DNA of 25,154 bases from a virus: IMG/VR virus record IMGVR_UViG_3300037245_000688, positions 1 to 25,154 of that record, one strand, 5' to 3'. The number at the start of each line of letters is the position of its first letter. Position 1 is the first letter of the stretch. The position numbers were made by a program, and so were the translations under genes. The notes beneath the pieces were generated by a model. It was not told the origin of the DNA. It searched no databases and saw only the letters and a program-made list of their open reading frames with translations. Positions 14,775 through 22,671 of the stretch are shown piece after piece.

Positions 14775-15300
14775 TATCTACACCTATTAAGGGGATACCC
14801 GTAGCTGTTTGTAGTTGATTGTCATCACATCCATAAATAGGCTCGTCACAATTAGGGTAAAATGTTCTATCCCATCCTCTATTGCCTGTATTACCTGAGC
14901 CTGTGGGAAGTACACCGGGAAAGACTGATTTGGGTACTGGTCGACCAATGGCCCATATTTCGTTTTCATAATCAGCAGCATTAGACATGACCGTTAAGCT
15001 TACAGGTTGAGTAAGGTTAAATAGGGGCCAGCCTTGCACAGCTAAATTGTATTCTATGGCAGTAAGTGCAACATCAGGATAAGGCACTTCACCGTCTAAA
15101 CTTTCGATTGTATTAGTATTAACCGCAAGCCTTAAACCTAAAGAAAACCAGCGTTTAAGCAGTTGGTTAAGCTCATCAAGCATTATCGAATAATCAGCAT
15201 CAGTCGCATTCTTTAAAGAAGTCTCTTTGCCGATATAACGTAAAGCTTTTTTAATTACTTGTCTTGCTGTAGCCATAATAAGTAAAGGAGGTTTTAACAC
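14767..15300 (-). CDS. P22 gp4-like tail accessory factor/head completion protein
   Basis: The product resembles P22 gp4 (PF11650), which binds the portal after packaging and forms the platform for gp10 and the tail. Visible landmarks are ARQVIKKALRYIGKETSLKN (N-terminal helix), LDELNQLLKRWFSLGL, and VLPTGSGNTGNRGWDRTFYP, equivalent to the 'mPTGSGN....yfPg' segment near the gp4 C-terminus. It directly follows the coat gene, as in P22. Two starts are possible: GTG 15300, preceded by GGAG 8 bases upstream (177 aa), or ATG 15276, where similarity begins but which lacks a ribosome-binding site. I give the longer form because of its ribosome-binding site. In P22, gp4 also has muramidase activity; I cannot see evidence for that here. 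Confidence 0.8.
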   Translation of the reverse strand: MLKPPLLIMATARQVIKKALRYIGKETSLKNATDADYSIMLDELNQLLKRWFSLGLRLAVNTNTIESLDGEVPYPDVALTAIEYNLAVQGWPLFNLTQPVSLTVMSNAADYENEIWAIGRPVPKSVFPGVLPTGSGNTGNRGWDRTFYPNCDEPIYGCDDNQLQTATGIPLIGVDND

Positions 15301-15318
15301 CCCCCTATCTCCAGTTAA

Positions 15319-16578
15319 TTATGCGTTACCGAAGAATTGACCACCAAACAAAGGGTTGAATGTGCAGAAACTTGGTAACAAGTCAAAGCGTACATCTTGT
15401 GTATTAGTGATTGGATCAGAAGAGTTAGTAACACGAATGCTAAACCCATCAACACTAATTACTGAAGAATCCCAGCCGTTAAGCTTAGGAAGCTTCACAC
15501 TACCAACACCTACAAAGCCTTTGGTGTAGAACAAGCCCGGCTGATAAGTGGAAGATACTGAACCGACTAGGCTGAATGTATCACCTGAAGTGATAGCTCT
15601 ATCAACAGTGTCATACTGTGGGTTAGTTGCATCAAAGATTGGTGCGCCAGATAGTACAACAGTAGCTTCACCTGATCCATTAGCAGTAACATTAGCAGTA
15701 ACAGTACCAACCCAAGGGATAGTAGCGTTATTACGAGAGATAACATTCTTGTTTTGTTGGTTAAGCATAGACGTCTGAGTGAATGCCAATTGCTGACCAG
15801 CAACAAGAGTACCACTAGCGCCCAGTCCAGTAAGATCGATACTGATTTGATAAGTATCTTTCAATGCTGAATAAGTAACAGTAGGAGTATTATCAACTGT
15901 TCCGGCAGTACCAGTACCAGTCGTATAAGAACCAAGAGAGTTACAAGTAAGACCTTTCAAGCCACCAAAATCACGGCTGATTTGTGCTTTTTCCCATGCA
16001 GTAGTTACTAGGCTAGAGTTACCGCTAGATAATCCACCTTGAGCATCGGCTAAATTCTGAACACTAAAAGGATTCATAGTAGCCATGCGCTCACCAGTAA
16101 CACCTAAAGCAGCAAGGTATGAACCAGTTCCAGCAACATCACCCCAAGCATCAATAGCTTGAGCAGGAGTACCATTAGATAGACCAGCATTCTCAATCAT
16201 GTAAGTAGCTAGCTCTGCTTCCAAAGTGGTAATCATTTCCGCGTGTGCAGGTTTTAAGATCTCATCCAATTGATTAAGACGAATAGCCTCATCAAGAATT
16301 GAATAAGGGATACGAACAGTAATCATGTCGCTTACAGTCGCTGTGGTGCTTGCTGATATAATGTTATTTGATACGCCTGTCATATCACCACCTGAAGTTC
16401 GAGCGGCTGAGTATTGATGTGGGCGTTTGAATTGTACAGTGTCACCTGTATTTGGGTTTAATTCACCAGCTAATAGTTGTGTGTCTACTGTGTTAAGTAG
16501 AACGCGATCATCCATAAAGCCTTCTGTAAATTTTTTAAGTATTAACGTGCTTATGTTCTTAGTTGCTGTAACAGTCAT
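15319..16578 (-). CDS. Major capsid protein, P22 coat-like (gp5)
   Basis: At 419 aa it is close to P22 coat (430 aa, PF11651) and follows the scaffold gene. Its landmarks fit an HK97-fold coat with the P22 type of inserted I-domain: a helical N-terminus, an alpha/beta P-domain (LEAELATYMIENAG, GERMATMNPFSVQNLADAQG), the approach to the insertion DFGGLKGLTCNSL, then a beta-rich insert (residues about 215-345) holding ISIDLTGLGASGTLVAGQQL and KNVISRNNATIPW, and the C-terminal SFCTFNPLFGG. The insert in P22 coat guides folding and stabilises the procapsid. AGGTG about 8 bases before the ATG is a usable ribosome-binding site. It should be the most abundant virion protein. Confidence 0.85.
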   Translation of the reverse strand: MTVTATKNISTLILKKFTEGFMDDRVLLNTVDTQLLAGELNPNTGDTVQFKRPHQYSAARTSGGDMTGVSNNIISASTTATVSDMITVRIPYSILDEAIRLNQLDEILKPAHAEMITTLEAELATYMIENAGLSNGTPAQAIDAWGDVAGTGSYLAALGVTGERMATMNPFSVQNLADAQGGLSSGNSSLVTTAWEKAQISRDFGGLKGLTCNSLGSYTTGTGTAGTVDNTPTVTYSALKDTYQISIDLTGLGASGTLVAGQQLAFTQTSMLNQQNKNVISRNNATIPWVGTVTANVTANGSGEATVVLSGAPIFDATNPQYDTVDRAITSGDTFSLVGSVSSTYQPGLFYTKGFVGVGSVKLPKLNGWDSSVISVDGFSIRVTNSSDPITNTQDVRFDLLPSFCTFNPLFGGQFFGNA

Positions 16579-16588
16579 TTCGATTCAC

Positions 16589-17386
16589 CTATTCAATAAT
16601 GGCGTTCGGAAACCTCTTGTCAAAATCATCACCTTCGCGAGCGGGTAACCCCGTCAATCCGGTAACTGGTTCCGGCGCACTTGTAATATTACGTTGTAAG
16701 GCTTTCGTTTCTAGAGCGTCCAAAGCTTTAACCATTTCATAGGCACCACCTGCACTGTTTACTTGATCAAAATCCGCAGGATTACTGGCCAAGAAATCAA
16801 TAAAAGGGGCGCTATTAGGGTGCTGTAGTAACATCTCAGACAATTGTGGGCTTATCCCACGCTGAACTAATACCGTTGCACTCTGGCCTACCTTATCTAC
16901 ATCTAAATTGTGAGTTGTTGCGCTTTCATTCAGTTTCCGCTGTATTGCGGTGTTTTCTGTTTGAAGACGTTCCTTCTCAACACGTTGCCTTTCAACACTA
17001 TTGACAGACTCTTGTTGTAGTGCGATTTGACTTCGAATCATCTCCGTATTATGCGCATCCATTTGCTTGTTATAAGCTGCCTCATCTTCATATAGAAGGT
17101 CTTGGCTTGGTCGCGTTGTAGATTGCGGGGCTTCTACTTGTATTTCCGCTGGAGCTGGCTGACTCATTCTTAATTTATAATCAGCTAATTCTTTTTCTGC
17201 ATTATCAGCACGAGTTTGCTGTTCGTACTTCTGTGCAGTTATCTTGTTAAATCGCTTATCTACAGCTTCCTGATTAATTGGCTTAGGGTCTGCTGTGGCT
17301 GTTTCTTCGCTTGCCGGGCTAGTAGTGGATGAATCTACAGGTGAATCAGCTGCCGCTGTCTCAATCATCGCTTGTTCTTCGGGCAT
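16589..17386 (-). CDS. Scaffolding protein, P22 gp8-like
   Basis: The 265-aa product lies between portal and coat, as gp8 does in P22 (303 aa, PF09306). It is very hydrophilic and mostly helical: a Ser/Thr/Ala/Glu-rich disordered start, a coiled coil over about residues 45-165 (EQQTRADNAEKELADYKLRM, then RQRVEKERLQTENTAIQRKL), and a basic/mixed C-terminus (KALQRNITSAPEPV). In P22 the C-terminal basic helix-loop-helix binds coat and the N-terminus controls exit. Upstream of the ATG at 17386 is AAGGTAAG, and the 188-bp gap before it holds promoter- and operator-like sequences, so this gene and coat may be separately boosted. Confidence 0.8.
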   Translation of the reverse strand: MPEEQAMIETAAADSPVDSSTTSPASEETATADPKPINQEAVDKRFNKITAQKYEQQTRADNAEKELADYKLRMSQPAPAEIQVEAPQSTTRPSQDLLYEDEAAYNKQMDAHNTEMIRSQIALQQESVNSVERQRVEKERLQTENTAIQRKLNESATTHNLDVDKVGQSATVLVQRGISPQLSEMLLQHPNSAPFIDFLASNPADFDQVNSAGGAYEMVKALDALETKALQRNITSAPEPVTGLTGLPAREGDDFDKRFPNAIIE

Positions 17387-17412
17387 TTATCTTACCTTTC
17401 GGTTACTTCTAC

Positions 17413-17427
17413 CGTGATACTGTCACG
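17413..17427. repeat. Inverted repeat CGTGA-N5-TCACG in the scaffold leader
   Basis: Two 5-base arms (CGTGA and TCACG) flank TACTG. The element lies between the proposed -10 box (17441-17446) and the scaffold ATG, so it would fall in the first 10-20 bases of a transcript from that promoter. It could be an operator or a small RNA hairpin. A 5-base palindrome is weak evidence by itself; its placement is what makes it notable. Confidence 0.35.
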
Positions 17428-17440
17428 TACAGTTAAATAT

Positions 17441-17468
17441 ATTATATACAAAAACGATCATTTAGCAA
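17441..17468 (-). promoter_or_regulatory. Promoter-like sequence upstream of scaffold and coat genes
   Basis: Read on the - strand, TTGCTA (17463-17468) and TATAAT (17441-17446) are separated by 16 bases. The -10 box is a perfect sigma-70 match and the -35 box matches at 4 of 6 positions. Transcription would begin near 17434, giving a leader of about 48 bases before the scaffold ATG. The first AACGATCA repeat (17451-17461) sits in the spacer, a classic place for a repressor or activator site. Strength and use in vivo are unknown. Confidence 0.45.
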
Positions 17469-17577
17469 AATTACTGTGACATAAACGATCATATAGTATG
17501 TTTGCTAGCAAAGGTAGGTTGCCTACTAGCAGGAGTAGTGACATAAACGATCATCAAGTAGTGACGTTAACGATCAA
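17451..17577. repeat. Four direct AACGATCA repeats in the portal-scaffold gap
   Basis: The core AACGATCA occurs at 17453-17460, 17484-17491, 17546-17553 and 17569-17576, all in the same orientation. Copies 2 and 3 share the exact 17-mer GTGACATAAACGATCAT; copy 4 is GTGACGTTAACGATCAA and covers the portal stop codon. Core-to-core distances are 31, 62 and 23 bases; the first two are about 3 and 6 helical turns, so those sites face the same side of DNA. Every copy contains GATC, a Dam site if the host has that enzyme. I saw no other copy in the window by eye. They look like binding sites for a regulator. Confidence 0.7.
17504..17530. repeat. Hairpin-forming inverted repeat between repeat copies 2 and 3
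   Basis: GTAGG (17514-17518) pairs with CCTAC (17522-17526) around a 3-base loop. Outside it, GCTA (17504-17507) pairs with TAGC (17527-17530), with a 6-base bulge on one side. On the late-operon RNA this would lie between the portal and scaffold genes. No U-run follows, so it is not a standard terminator; it could mark RNA processing, a pause or a mild terminator. Confidence 0.35.
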
Positions 17578-19694
17578 CTATCCTCTATGTCTTCCTGTAA
17601 TTTAGTTGCTTGATCAATATAAGCCTCTGTATTATGTGGCCCCACAATAGAGTCTACTCCCATTGCTTGCCTGATTGTGTCTAGGGTTTCAGCCATAACA
17701 TTCAAGTGATTATCTTGAGCCTCTTGGTTCTTAAGATTCATATCTTGCTGAGCTAGGGCATCCTTTCTATCCTGCTCTCTTTGCTTGTTTATTTCAGCCA
17801 TAAATTTAGCTTGGGCGGCTAGACCGTCAGATTGAGCTTTAGCCTGTGCTTGCTGTGCTTTGGCCATAGCCTCTTGCTGTTGAGCCCCTAGTGTTTGCAT
17901 AGTCTGCATTACTATTGGGTCTGGTGGCTGATTAGCTGCTGCCTGTTGTGCTGCTGCCTGAGCTTCTAACTCTTCCTCTGTCATTTGGTCTTGAGGGATC
18001 TTACCCTGTGCTAATAATTGCTGCCTTGCTCTGTCAGCGACCTTATCAATACCCGGAGCATCTATGTTTCTTAAGAATATATCGGCAGATCCTTCTATAA
18101 CTCCCGGCATGATTGGCGCAACTTCTAGCAATGCGCTATTAGCTTGGCCTTGTCTGTTTTTAAACATCGGACCCATTGAACAGTTAACAGTAAATTGACC
18201 ATTAAGATTATTTAGGGTTTTTACTCCATCACTATTAGGAATATTTTCATTAAGCTTTTTAATATCAATTGATCCGTCGGCATTAGATATAACCACTTCA
18301 CGAGTCGTATCGTATACACCTGGCGCACCGTCAATAATGATCTTGCATAGACCTGTAATACCGATTGCCATATCTAAATAGAAACCACTATTACCCGTAT
18401 CTCCTTTTTGTTGAAGTAGTTCAATAGCGACTCCACTCTGTACGCCTACTGAGTTACCCAAGTTATTAGCAAACATCCCACCAACTTCTTGAATGTTTGT
18501 ACTGGCTTCGGCTGCTGTAATTTGTAAGGAGGGGTTAGCCTGTGGTCCTAATAGTTGATAAGGAGGCGGGGCTTTATCATCGACTTCATAGAATTGTACA
18601 GGGTCAGCACTTATATTCATATTGGCTAGCTGGCGTTCATGACCTTTAGCCTGCTTGCTAGTCATCATGATTTTAGACATTGGAGCTAGAGCGCCCTCCT
18701 CTACTTGTCTTGATACCGCATAGTTAAAGACTCGTTGCGGGTCCATCATATTTTCGACCATTCGCCGCCATGTAATTTTATCTTCTACAATCTCGAAGCC
18801 GTTATAGAATGGGGCAATAGGTAGGATCGTGAATACAGTTTTCTTCTCCTCTTCCAAAAAGCCATCACCATCAAAGAATCGACTCCATACGGTAATATCA
18901 GGGCGTGTTCTACGTCTAACTTCTAGCTCACCTTGCTCTGCTAGTCTATCTTCATTACCGTCAACATCTTTAGCGTCATAGACATTCCCATTATTCATTT
19001 GAACAATAGTTTTCTCTGTACGTTTTTTATACAGTATCTCGCCAACTACAACCAACTCTCTTTTACCATTGGTATAGTAATCAATATCGCCAGTAGGAAC
19101 GCTCTCGCCTGATCCCTTTGGCCATTTCTCATCATACTTCTCTTTGGTAATACCTTGTAGAACTACAACCCAATTGGCATCAGACCTATCTTGCTTCTCA
19201 GAACCTTGATCAAACCACACCCGATCGATAGCGTTGGGTATATAGTTAATAATCAAATCTTGGTCAAAACTATCATCATCTCTGTAATCATGCACAACTC
19301 GACAAGCATCAAACCCATATGATGTAAGGTTTCTGGCTATCTTCTTATACGTAAAGCCAGCATCAGACCAACCTTGAATCGATCTTAATAACCCATCTAA
19401 TAGATCAGCAGTCTCTTTGGTTGATTCCTTACCACCAGTAGGGGTTACAGAGGCAGAAAATTCATTCTGTTCAAGCTCTCCCACTATCGCATCAAGTATT
19501 GGACTTGTTCGATCATAGGTATAACGGGGTCTACCTTGATTACTTAAAGTTTGCCAAACGTCATCCTCCCACTGCCCATTCTTTTTAGTGGTAAAGATTT
19601 TGCACTTTCTGGCATCGTCACGCTGGTCTTTTTCATTGGCTTGAACTAATTCAAGTTCTTTTAATACTTCGTCTATTTTATCGAATGTCATCAT
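17574..19694 (-). CDS. Portal protein, P22 gp1-like
   Basis: The 706-aa product is close to P22 gp1 (725 aa, PF16510) and is placed between terminase and scaffold, as in P22. Recognisable segments are an N-terminal helical part with RPRYTYDRTSPILDAIVGEL, NEFSASVTPTGGKE, the crown/wing region with NYIPNAIDRVWFDQGS, and YNYAV-type helices around MVENMMDPQRVFNYAVSRQ. The last 140 residues are Gln/Ala-rich coiled coil (QQQEAMAKAQQAQAKAQSDG), like the long C-terminal barrel of P22 portal. Twelve copies would form the DNA channel, bind terminase during packaging and gp4-like protein afterwards. The start overlaps the terminase stop (ATGA). Its TGA stop lies inside the fourth AACGATCA repeat. Confidence 0.88.
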   Translation of the reverse strand: MMTFDKIDEVLKELELVQANEKDQRDDARKCKIFTTKKNGQWEDDVWQTLSNQGRPRYTYDRTSPILDAIVGELEQNEFSASVTPTGGKESTKETADLLDGLLRSIQGWSDAGFTYKKIARNLTSYGFDACRVVHDYRDDDSFDQDLIINYIPNAIDRVWFDQGSEKQDRSDANWVVVLQGITKEKYDEKWPKGSGESVPTGDIDYYTNGKRELVVVGEILYKKRTEKTIVQMNNGNVYDAKDVDGNEDRLAEQGELEVRRRTRPDITVWSRFFDGDGFLEEEKKTVFTILPIAPFYNGFEIVEDKITWRRMVENMMDPQRVFNYAVSRQVEEGALAPMSKIMMTSKQAKGHERQLANMNISADPVQFYEVDDKAPPPYQLLGPQANPSLQITAAEASTNIQEVGGMFANNLGNSVGVQSGVAIELLQQKGDTGNSGFYLDMAIGITGLCKIIIDGAPGVYDTTREVVISNADGSIDIKKLNENIPNSDGVKTLNNLNGQFTVNCSMGPMFKNRQGQANSALLEVAPIMPGVIEGSADIFLRNIDAPGIDKVADRARQQLLAQGKIPQDQMTEEELEAQAAAQQAAANQPPDPIVMQTMQTLGAQQQEAMAKAQQAQAKAQSDGLAAQAKFMAEINKQREQDRKDALAQQDMNLKNQEAQDNHLNVMAETLDTIRQAMGVDSIVGPHNTEAYIDQATKLQEDIEDS

Positions 19695-21094
19695 TTGAAC
19701 GGACTCGCAAAGTTAATAGGGGTGAAGACTTCAGTCTCATTAGTTTTAGCCTCTCGTAGCATCATCATAGCATATCGTGTAGCTGCCATTAAATCGTCAC
19801 GCTCCTTAACAATCTTGCCGCCTTTCCTGTGGTACATACGATACTCATCAAACCACTCGTCGCAAGTAGCAAAGACTTTAAAGTTACCGGACTTCATTCT
19901 ATCCAGCATCATCATTATTCCAGCCTCAACACCGTTGCCGCCTTCCTCATGTGTAGAATGATTCTCTAGCATGTTAAGACCTGCAGACTTGTATTGAGCT
20001 GCTAGCCCTAGTCCTGAGCCTTTATCATGCTGATAGCCATCATGGGGCCACGCTGAGGGTATCCAATCACCCCACCGTTTAATATGAACGGCAGCTTCTT
20101 CTGGAGTCTTTTCACGTTCTCGATAGGTTTTGGTTATATAAACAATGTCAGCATCTCTATCCCAAGCGATGTTAATAGCGCCCTGTGGATGATCCCACCC
20201 AAAGTCTAAGCCGTTTATCTGGGCATAATGATCAGGTATTTCAAAAGGAGCGCATTTAATCTCTTCTTCAGCTATGGGGAATATACGACCACTGCCAAGG
20301 ATAGGCGTACCATTGGCCCTAGCCTCCCTCTCATGGTCTGGATACGATGCAATAATCTGCTCTTTCTCTTCATCAGTATAATGATCAACATCGTGTATGG
20401 TCATCTGTGTGAGCTTCTGATACTTCGAGGGGTTCTTATAGAAACTGTAAACTATGGTACTCATGCCCTTTAATGGGGTGAAGGTCATCATGACAAATTG
20501 ACCGTTCTGACCGTTATTAGTCCTGGTCATGCCTTCAGAATAGATATCCTCGGGTGGTTCTTCATCAGGCCAGAATATATCAATGGACTCACCTTGGAAC
20601 TTTTCCCGGCCTTTCTCGTATGATTTGAAGAATACCAGGGATGTACCACCGGTTACGTGTTTTACCTTTACATGATCAAGTAAGTCTTTAACACCTAAAG
20701 CCCTTACAGTTTCAATAATACAATCCTTAGGGATAGCTTCAGAGCCAATAGAATCTAAGTCCTGCATCCTACCGACTAATAGCTTTTGTGTTGTATCACG
20801 TATAATCTCACCTGATACGCCACCCACCCACATGACTATAGGCTTCTTAAAGGTTATGCCCACCCACCAATCAGGGTATTGGCCAGTTAAATGCATGGCC
20901 GCTTCCCTTGATCCACAGTAAGTTTTGCCGGTCTGGTTACCTGCCCCTAGCAATCTTTGTGGATAGTATGAACCGCTTTCATGAAATTCTTTTTGTTTAT
21001 CGTAGGGGGCATAGTGCTTAAGAGCGTTGTACTTCCTTCTATCAGCTCTCTCTTGAAGTGCGTAGGCTAGTTCTAGTTTTTCAGCTTTCCCCAT
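19691..21094 (-). CDS. Terminase large subunit (packaging ATPase-nuclease), P22 gp2-like
   Basis: The 467-aa product has both motor and nuclease motifs. Walker A is GAGNQTGKT (G50 to T58, K57), and the Walker B/catalytic region is IDIFWPDEE (D177, E178, E179). The coupling motif follows near TFTP (about 204). The C-terminal RNase H-like nuclease has GLDFGWD (D297), WPHDG (D352) and RDDLMAA (D433/D434) as likely metal ligands. The enzyme cuts concatemeric DNA and pumps it through the portal. Length is close to P22 gp2 (499 aa), and the P22-type small terminase upstream suggests headful (pac) packaging. The ATG at 21094 lies 14 bases inside the small terminase gene, a usual overlap. Confidence 0.93.
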   Translation of the reverse strand: MGKAEKLELAYALQERADRRKYNALKHYAPYDKQKEFHESGSYYPQRLLGAGNQTGKTYCGSREAAMHLTGQYPDWWVGITFKKPIVMWVGGVSGEIIRDTTQKLLVGRMQDLDSIGSEAIPKDCIIETVRALGVKDLLDHVKVKHVTGGTSLVFFKSYEKGREKFQGESIDIFWPDEEPPEDIYSEGMTRTNNGQNGQFVMMTFTPLKGMSTIVYSFYKNPSKYQKLTQMTIHDVDHYTDEEKEQIIASYPDHEREARANGTPILGSGRIFPIAEEEIKCAPFEIPDHYAQINGLDFGWDHPQGAINIAWDRDADIVYITKTYREREKTPEEAAVHIKRWGDWIPSAWPHDGYQHDKGSGLGLAAQYKSAGLNMLENHSTHEEGGNGVEAGIMMMLDRMKSGNFKVFATCDEWFDEYRMYHRKGGKIVKERDDLMAATRYAMMMLREAKTNETEVFTPINFASPFK

Positions 21095-21566
21095 TAGTCA
21101 GATCTTCTATTAGGTTATCAAGCTCATCTTCAGACATTTTAGAGAGTGTGTGTGTGACCTCTACCTTGCTCTCAGTGGCTTCTCGTAGTCCTAGATCTCT
21201 AGCTATTATGTTGGCGTTAAACAGGCCAGCAGCGGCTCCTACGAACTTCTGATCGCGTATATTCTCTGATATATTCCTTGTGACTAGGAAAAAACCATCT
21301 TTATCTCTGTAGTTATCCCAAGTCTTTCTGTCTATGTCTAAAAAGACGCAAAGCCCCCCAAGTGTAAAGGCTCTGGGTTTATATACAGGCTCTTGAACTA
21401 CCTCACCGTTGATAACAAAAGGTTTCATCTCATACAGGGGGTTTTCATGACACCATTCAAAGTATTCATTACAGGCTTTGTGAAGGTCTTCAGGAGATTC
21501 AAATATAGGTGCTCTTCCGTGACTTGATCTAGCTTCCCAAAACTTGTTCCCGATAGGTGCGCCCAT
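21081..21566 (-). CDS. Terminase small subunit, P22 gp3-like
   Basis: At 161 aa it is practically the same length as P22 gp3 (162 aa; GP3_package type, PF16677). It begins MGAPIGNKFWEARSSHGRAP and contains FTLGGLCVFLDIDRKTWDNY, a helix-turn-helix-like segment typical of this family. Its acidic C-terminal tail (MSEDELDNLIEDLTNG) is where small terminases contact the large subunit. It recognises the packaging start site and regulates the motor; in P22 that pac site lies inside gene 3 itself, so a pac site may be in this gene too, though I cannot identify it. GAGG about 8 bases upstream supports the ATG. Confidence 0.88.
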   Translation of the reverse strand: MGAPIGNKFWEARSSHGRAPIFESPEDLHKACNEYFEWCHENPLYEMKPFVINGEVVQEPVYKPRAFTLGGLCVFLDIDRKTWDNYRDKDGFFLVTRNISENIRDQKFVGAAAGLFNANIIARDLGLREATESKVEVTHTLSKMSEDELDNLIEDLTNGES

Positions 21567-21737
21567 TTAACTATCCTCTGCCATTTTTTCTCTCTTTCTT
21601 GCGTTAACAATAATAATCATAAGCTTGTTTTGTCTTGTGTTGAACTTTGTCCATTCATCTAGAGTCATAGTGTCATAAAGAGGTTCCGCTACTCTACGGT
21701 TCTTAGTGTGTTCTGCTTGAGCCTTATCTAGTGTCAT
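21567..21737 (-). CDS. 56-aa small protein directly upstream of terminase
   Basis: An open frame of 56 codons runs from ATG 21737 to a TAA that directly touches the terminase small-subunit ATG. The protein (MTLDKAQAEHTKNRRVAEPL...) is basic and helical, ending KRREKMAEDS-like residues, with one Ile-rich segment (LMIIIVNARK). It is too short to assign. The exact abutment to the terminase gene and an AGAGAA site upstream support translation. Other P22-like phages often carry a short gene here, but I do not recognise this one. Confidence 0.6.
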   Translation of the reverse strand: MTLDKAQAEHTKNRRVAEPLYDTMTLDEWTKFNTRQNKLMIIIVNARKREKMAEDS

Positions 21738-21771
21738 ATATTCTCTAGTAGCGAAATTACGCTAGCGATAT

Positions 21772-22047
21772 TCATTTTATCTGGCTCGATAGATAGGATA
21801 AGGAGCAAGTTACTACAGTGGCTAGTACAGTGCCTAGAATCGCTAATACTTTAAGAGTTGTAGTAATCTTTGTCTCTAGGTTTTCTCGCTCTGTGCTAAT
21901 GTCCTGCACTTGCCCTGATAACTTTTCAAGTTTTTTATGCATAACCCTGTTCTGTTCTTTCAGATTATTTATCTCAGTCTCTACCCTGACTAGCCCTTGC
22001 CCTATATCATTTATCCTCTGATCTTGAAGCTCGTCCTTTGCGGTCAT
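21772..22047 (-). CDS. Coiled-coil protein with C-terminal membrane anchor, XhlA-like
   Basis: The 91-aa product has an N-terminal coiled coil (residues about 10-62; VRVETEINNLKEQNRVMHKK) followed by one hydrophobic helix (LKVLAILGTVLATVVTCSLS) and a short tail. This resembles the XhlA/haemolysin family (PF10779): 'rv.....Lk..n.........lek.l.tlk..L...lg', a group of phage membrane proteins linked to lysis. It sits next to a four-helix membrane protein, just before the terminase genes, where many P22-like phages keep lysis genes. A holin-accessory role is plausible but not shown. The ribosome-binding site is weak. Confidence 0.55.
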   Translation of the reverse strand: MTAKDELQDQRINDIGQGLVRVETEINNLKEQNRVMHKKLEKLSGQVQDISTERENLETKITTTLKVLAILGTVLATVVTCSLSYLSSQIK

Positions 22048-22049
22048 AT

Positions 22050-22565
22050 TTAATCAATCTTGATAGGCTCAGGTGTAAGCACCCGATTATTATAGTAATC
22101 CCGCCTAAAAATTCTAAATTTATCAATATGTCCTGTATATCCATTCGCCCACCAGTTAAAGAACAAGAGCCCCTGCACTAAAGACAATGCGATTAGAGAG
22201 TTATAGTGTGTAGTTATTAGCACCATAAACTGACTATAATTCGCATCGTTCCAAAGTCCGATATAACCTAAAGCTCCTATCAGTTGAACACATACGGCAG
22301 TAATGCATGTAGCCTGGAGGGGTCTGGTTAAATATTTCGTCTGAAAAATTGATATAAAATAAAACGTCAACAAACTTAATAAAGCGCCTAAAACGTAATA
22401 ACCGATAAAATTATATAAAATCATCTCAAATGGTCGGTCTAATCCAGATAAAATCAGCTTTGCTGTAAAAGCCGCGCTAACTAAATGCGCTATAAACGAG
22501 AACAACCAGACTGATACAAATATAAATAGTGTGATTAATGCTTTAAGCCCGTTTTGATTTGCCAT
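22050..22565 (-). CDS. Four-helix membrane protein of unknown role
   Basis: From ATG 22565 the product is 171 aa with four hydrophobic helices: about residues 6-32 (ALITLFIFVSVWLFSFIAHL), 47-75 (ILYNFIGYYVLGALLSLLTF), 85-105 (ITAVCVQLIGALGYIGLW) and 115-140 (SLIALSLVQGLLFFNWWANG). The C-terminus is basic (FRIFRRDYYNNR). No family is recognised. It could be a holin-like or superinfection-exclusion protein. An in-frame GTG at 22607 would lengthen it by 14 residues inside the preceding gene; I prefer ATG 22565, with AGGCGG about 10 bases upstream. It is followed immediately by the XhlA-like gene. Confidence 0.6.
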   Translation of the reverse strand: MANQNGLKALITLFIFVSVWLFSFIAHLVSAAFTAKLILSGLDRPFEMILYNFIGYYVLGALLSLLTFYFISIFQTKYLTRPLQATCITAVCVQLIGALGYIGLWNDANYSQFMVLITTHYNSLIALSLVQGLLFFNWWANGYTGHIDKFRIFRRDYYNNRVLTPEPIKID

Positions 22566-22671
22566 TGGATTTTTTCCGCCTTGGTAAATGGTTTTTTGAC
22601 CCTGCACTTGCAGCCGCTATTTTAGGGGCTTTTTTCTTGGCTGTGGCCTTCTTCCTGTTATTACTAGTCAT
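22543..22671 (-). CDS. 42-aa highly basic protein
   Basis: The ATG at 22671 follows a good AGGGA site and opens a 42-codon frame whose last 23 bases overlap the start of the membrane protein. About 40 percent of residues are Lys or Arg (NRKKATAKKKAPK, PRRKKSNGKSKR), with no hydrophobic core, so it should be unstructured and bind nucleic acid or acidic partners. It is the first gene after the non-coding hairpin block. No family is recognised; histone-tail-like Lys/Ala composition is the only guide. Confidence 0.5.
   Translation of the reverse strand: MTSNNRKKATAKKKAPKIAAASAGSKNHLPRRKKSNGKSKRA

Noticed and set aside
15276-15300. A GGAGG Shine-Dalgarno-like sequence on the + strand within the start of the gp4-like gene
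   Set aside because: No + strand gene follows it; it is the reverse complement of CCT CCT codons.
17504-17530. An intrinsic terminator between portal and scaffold
   Set aside because: The stem is short, bulged and not followed by a U-run on either strand, so I list it only as a hairpin.
21425-21610. A 61-codon frame overlapping the start of the small terminase gene
   Set aside because: The same DNA is better explained by the 56-aa gene and by the gp3-like terminase; this frame has no domain or supported start.
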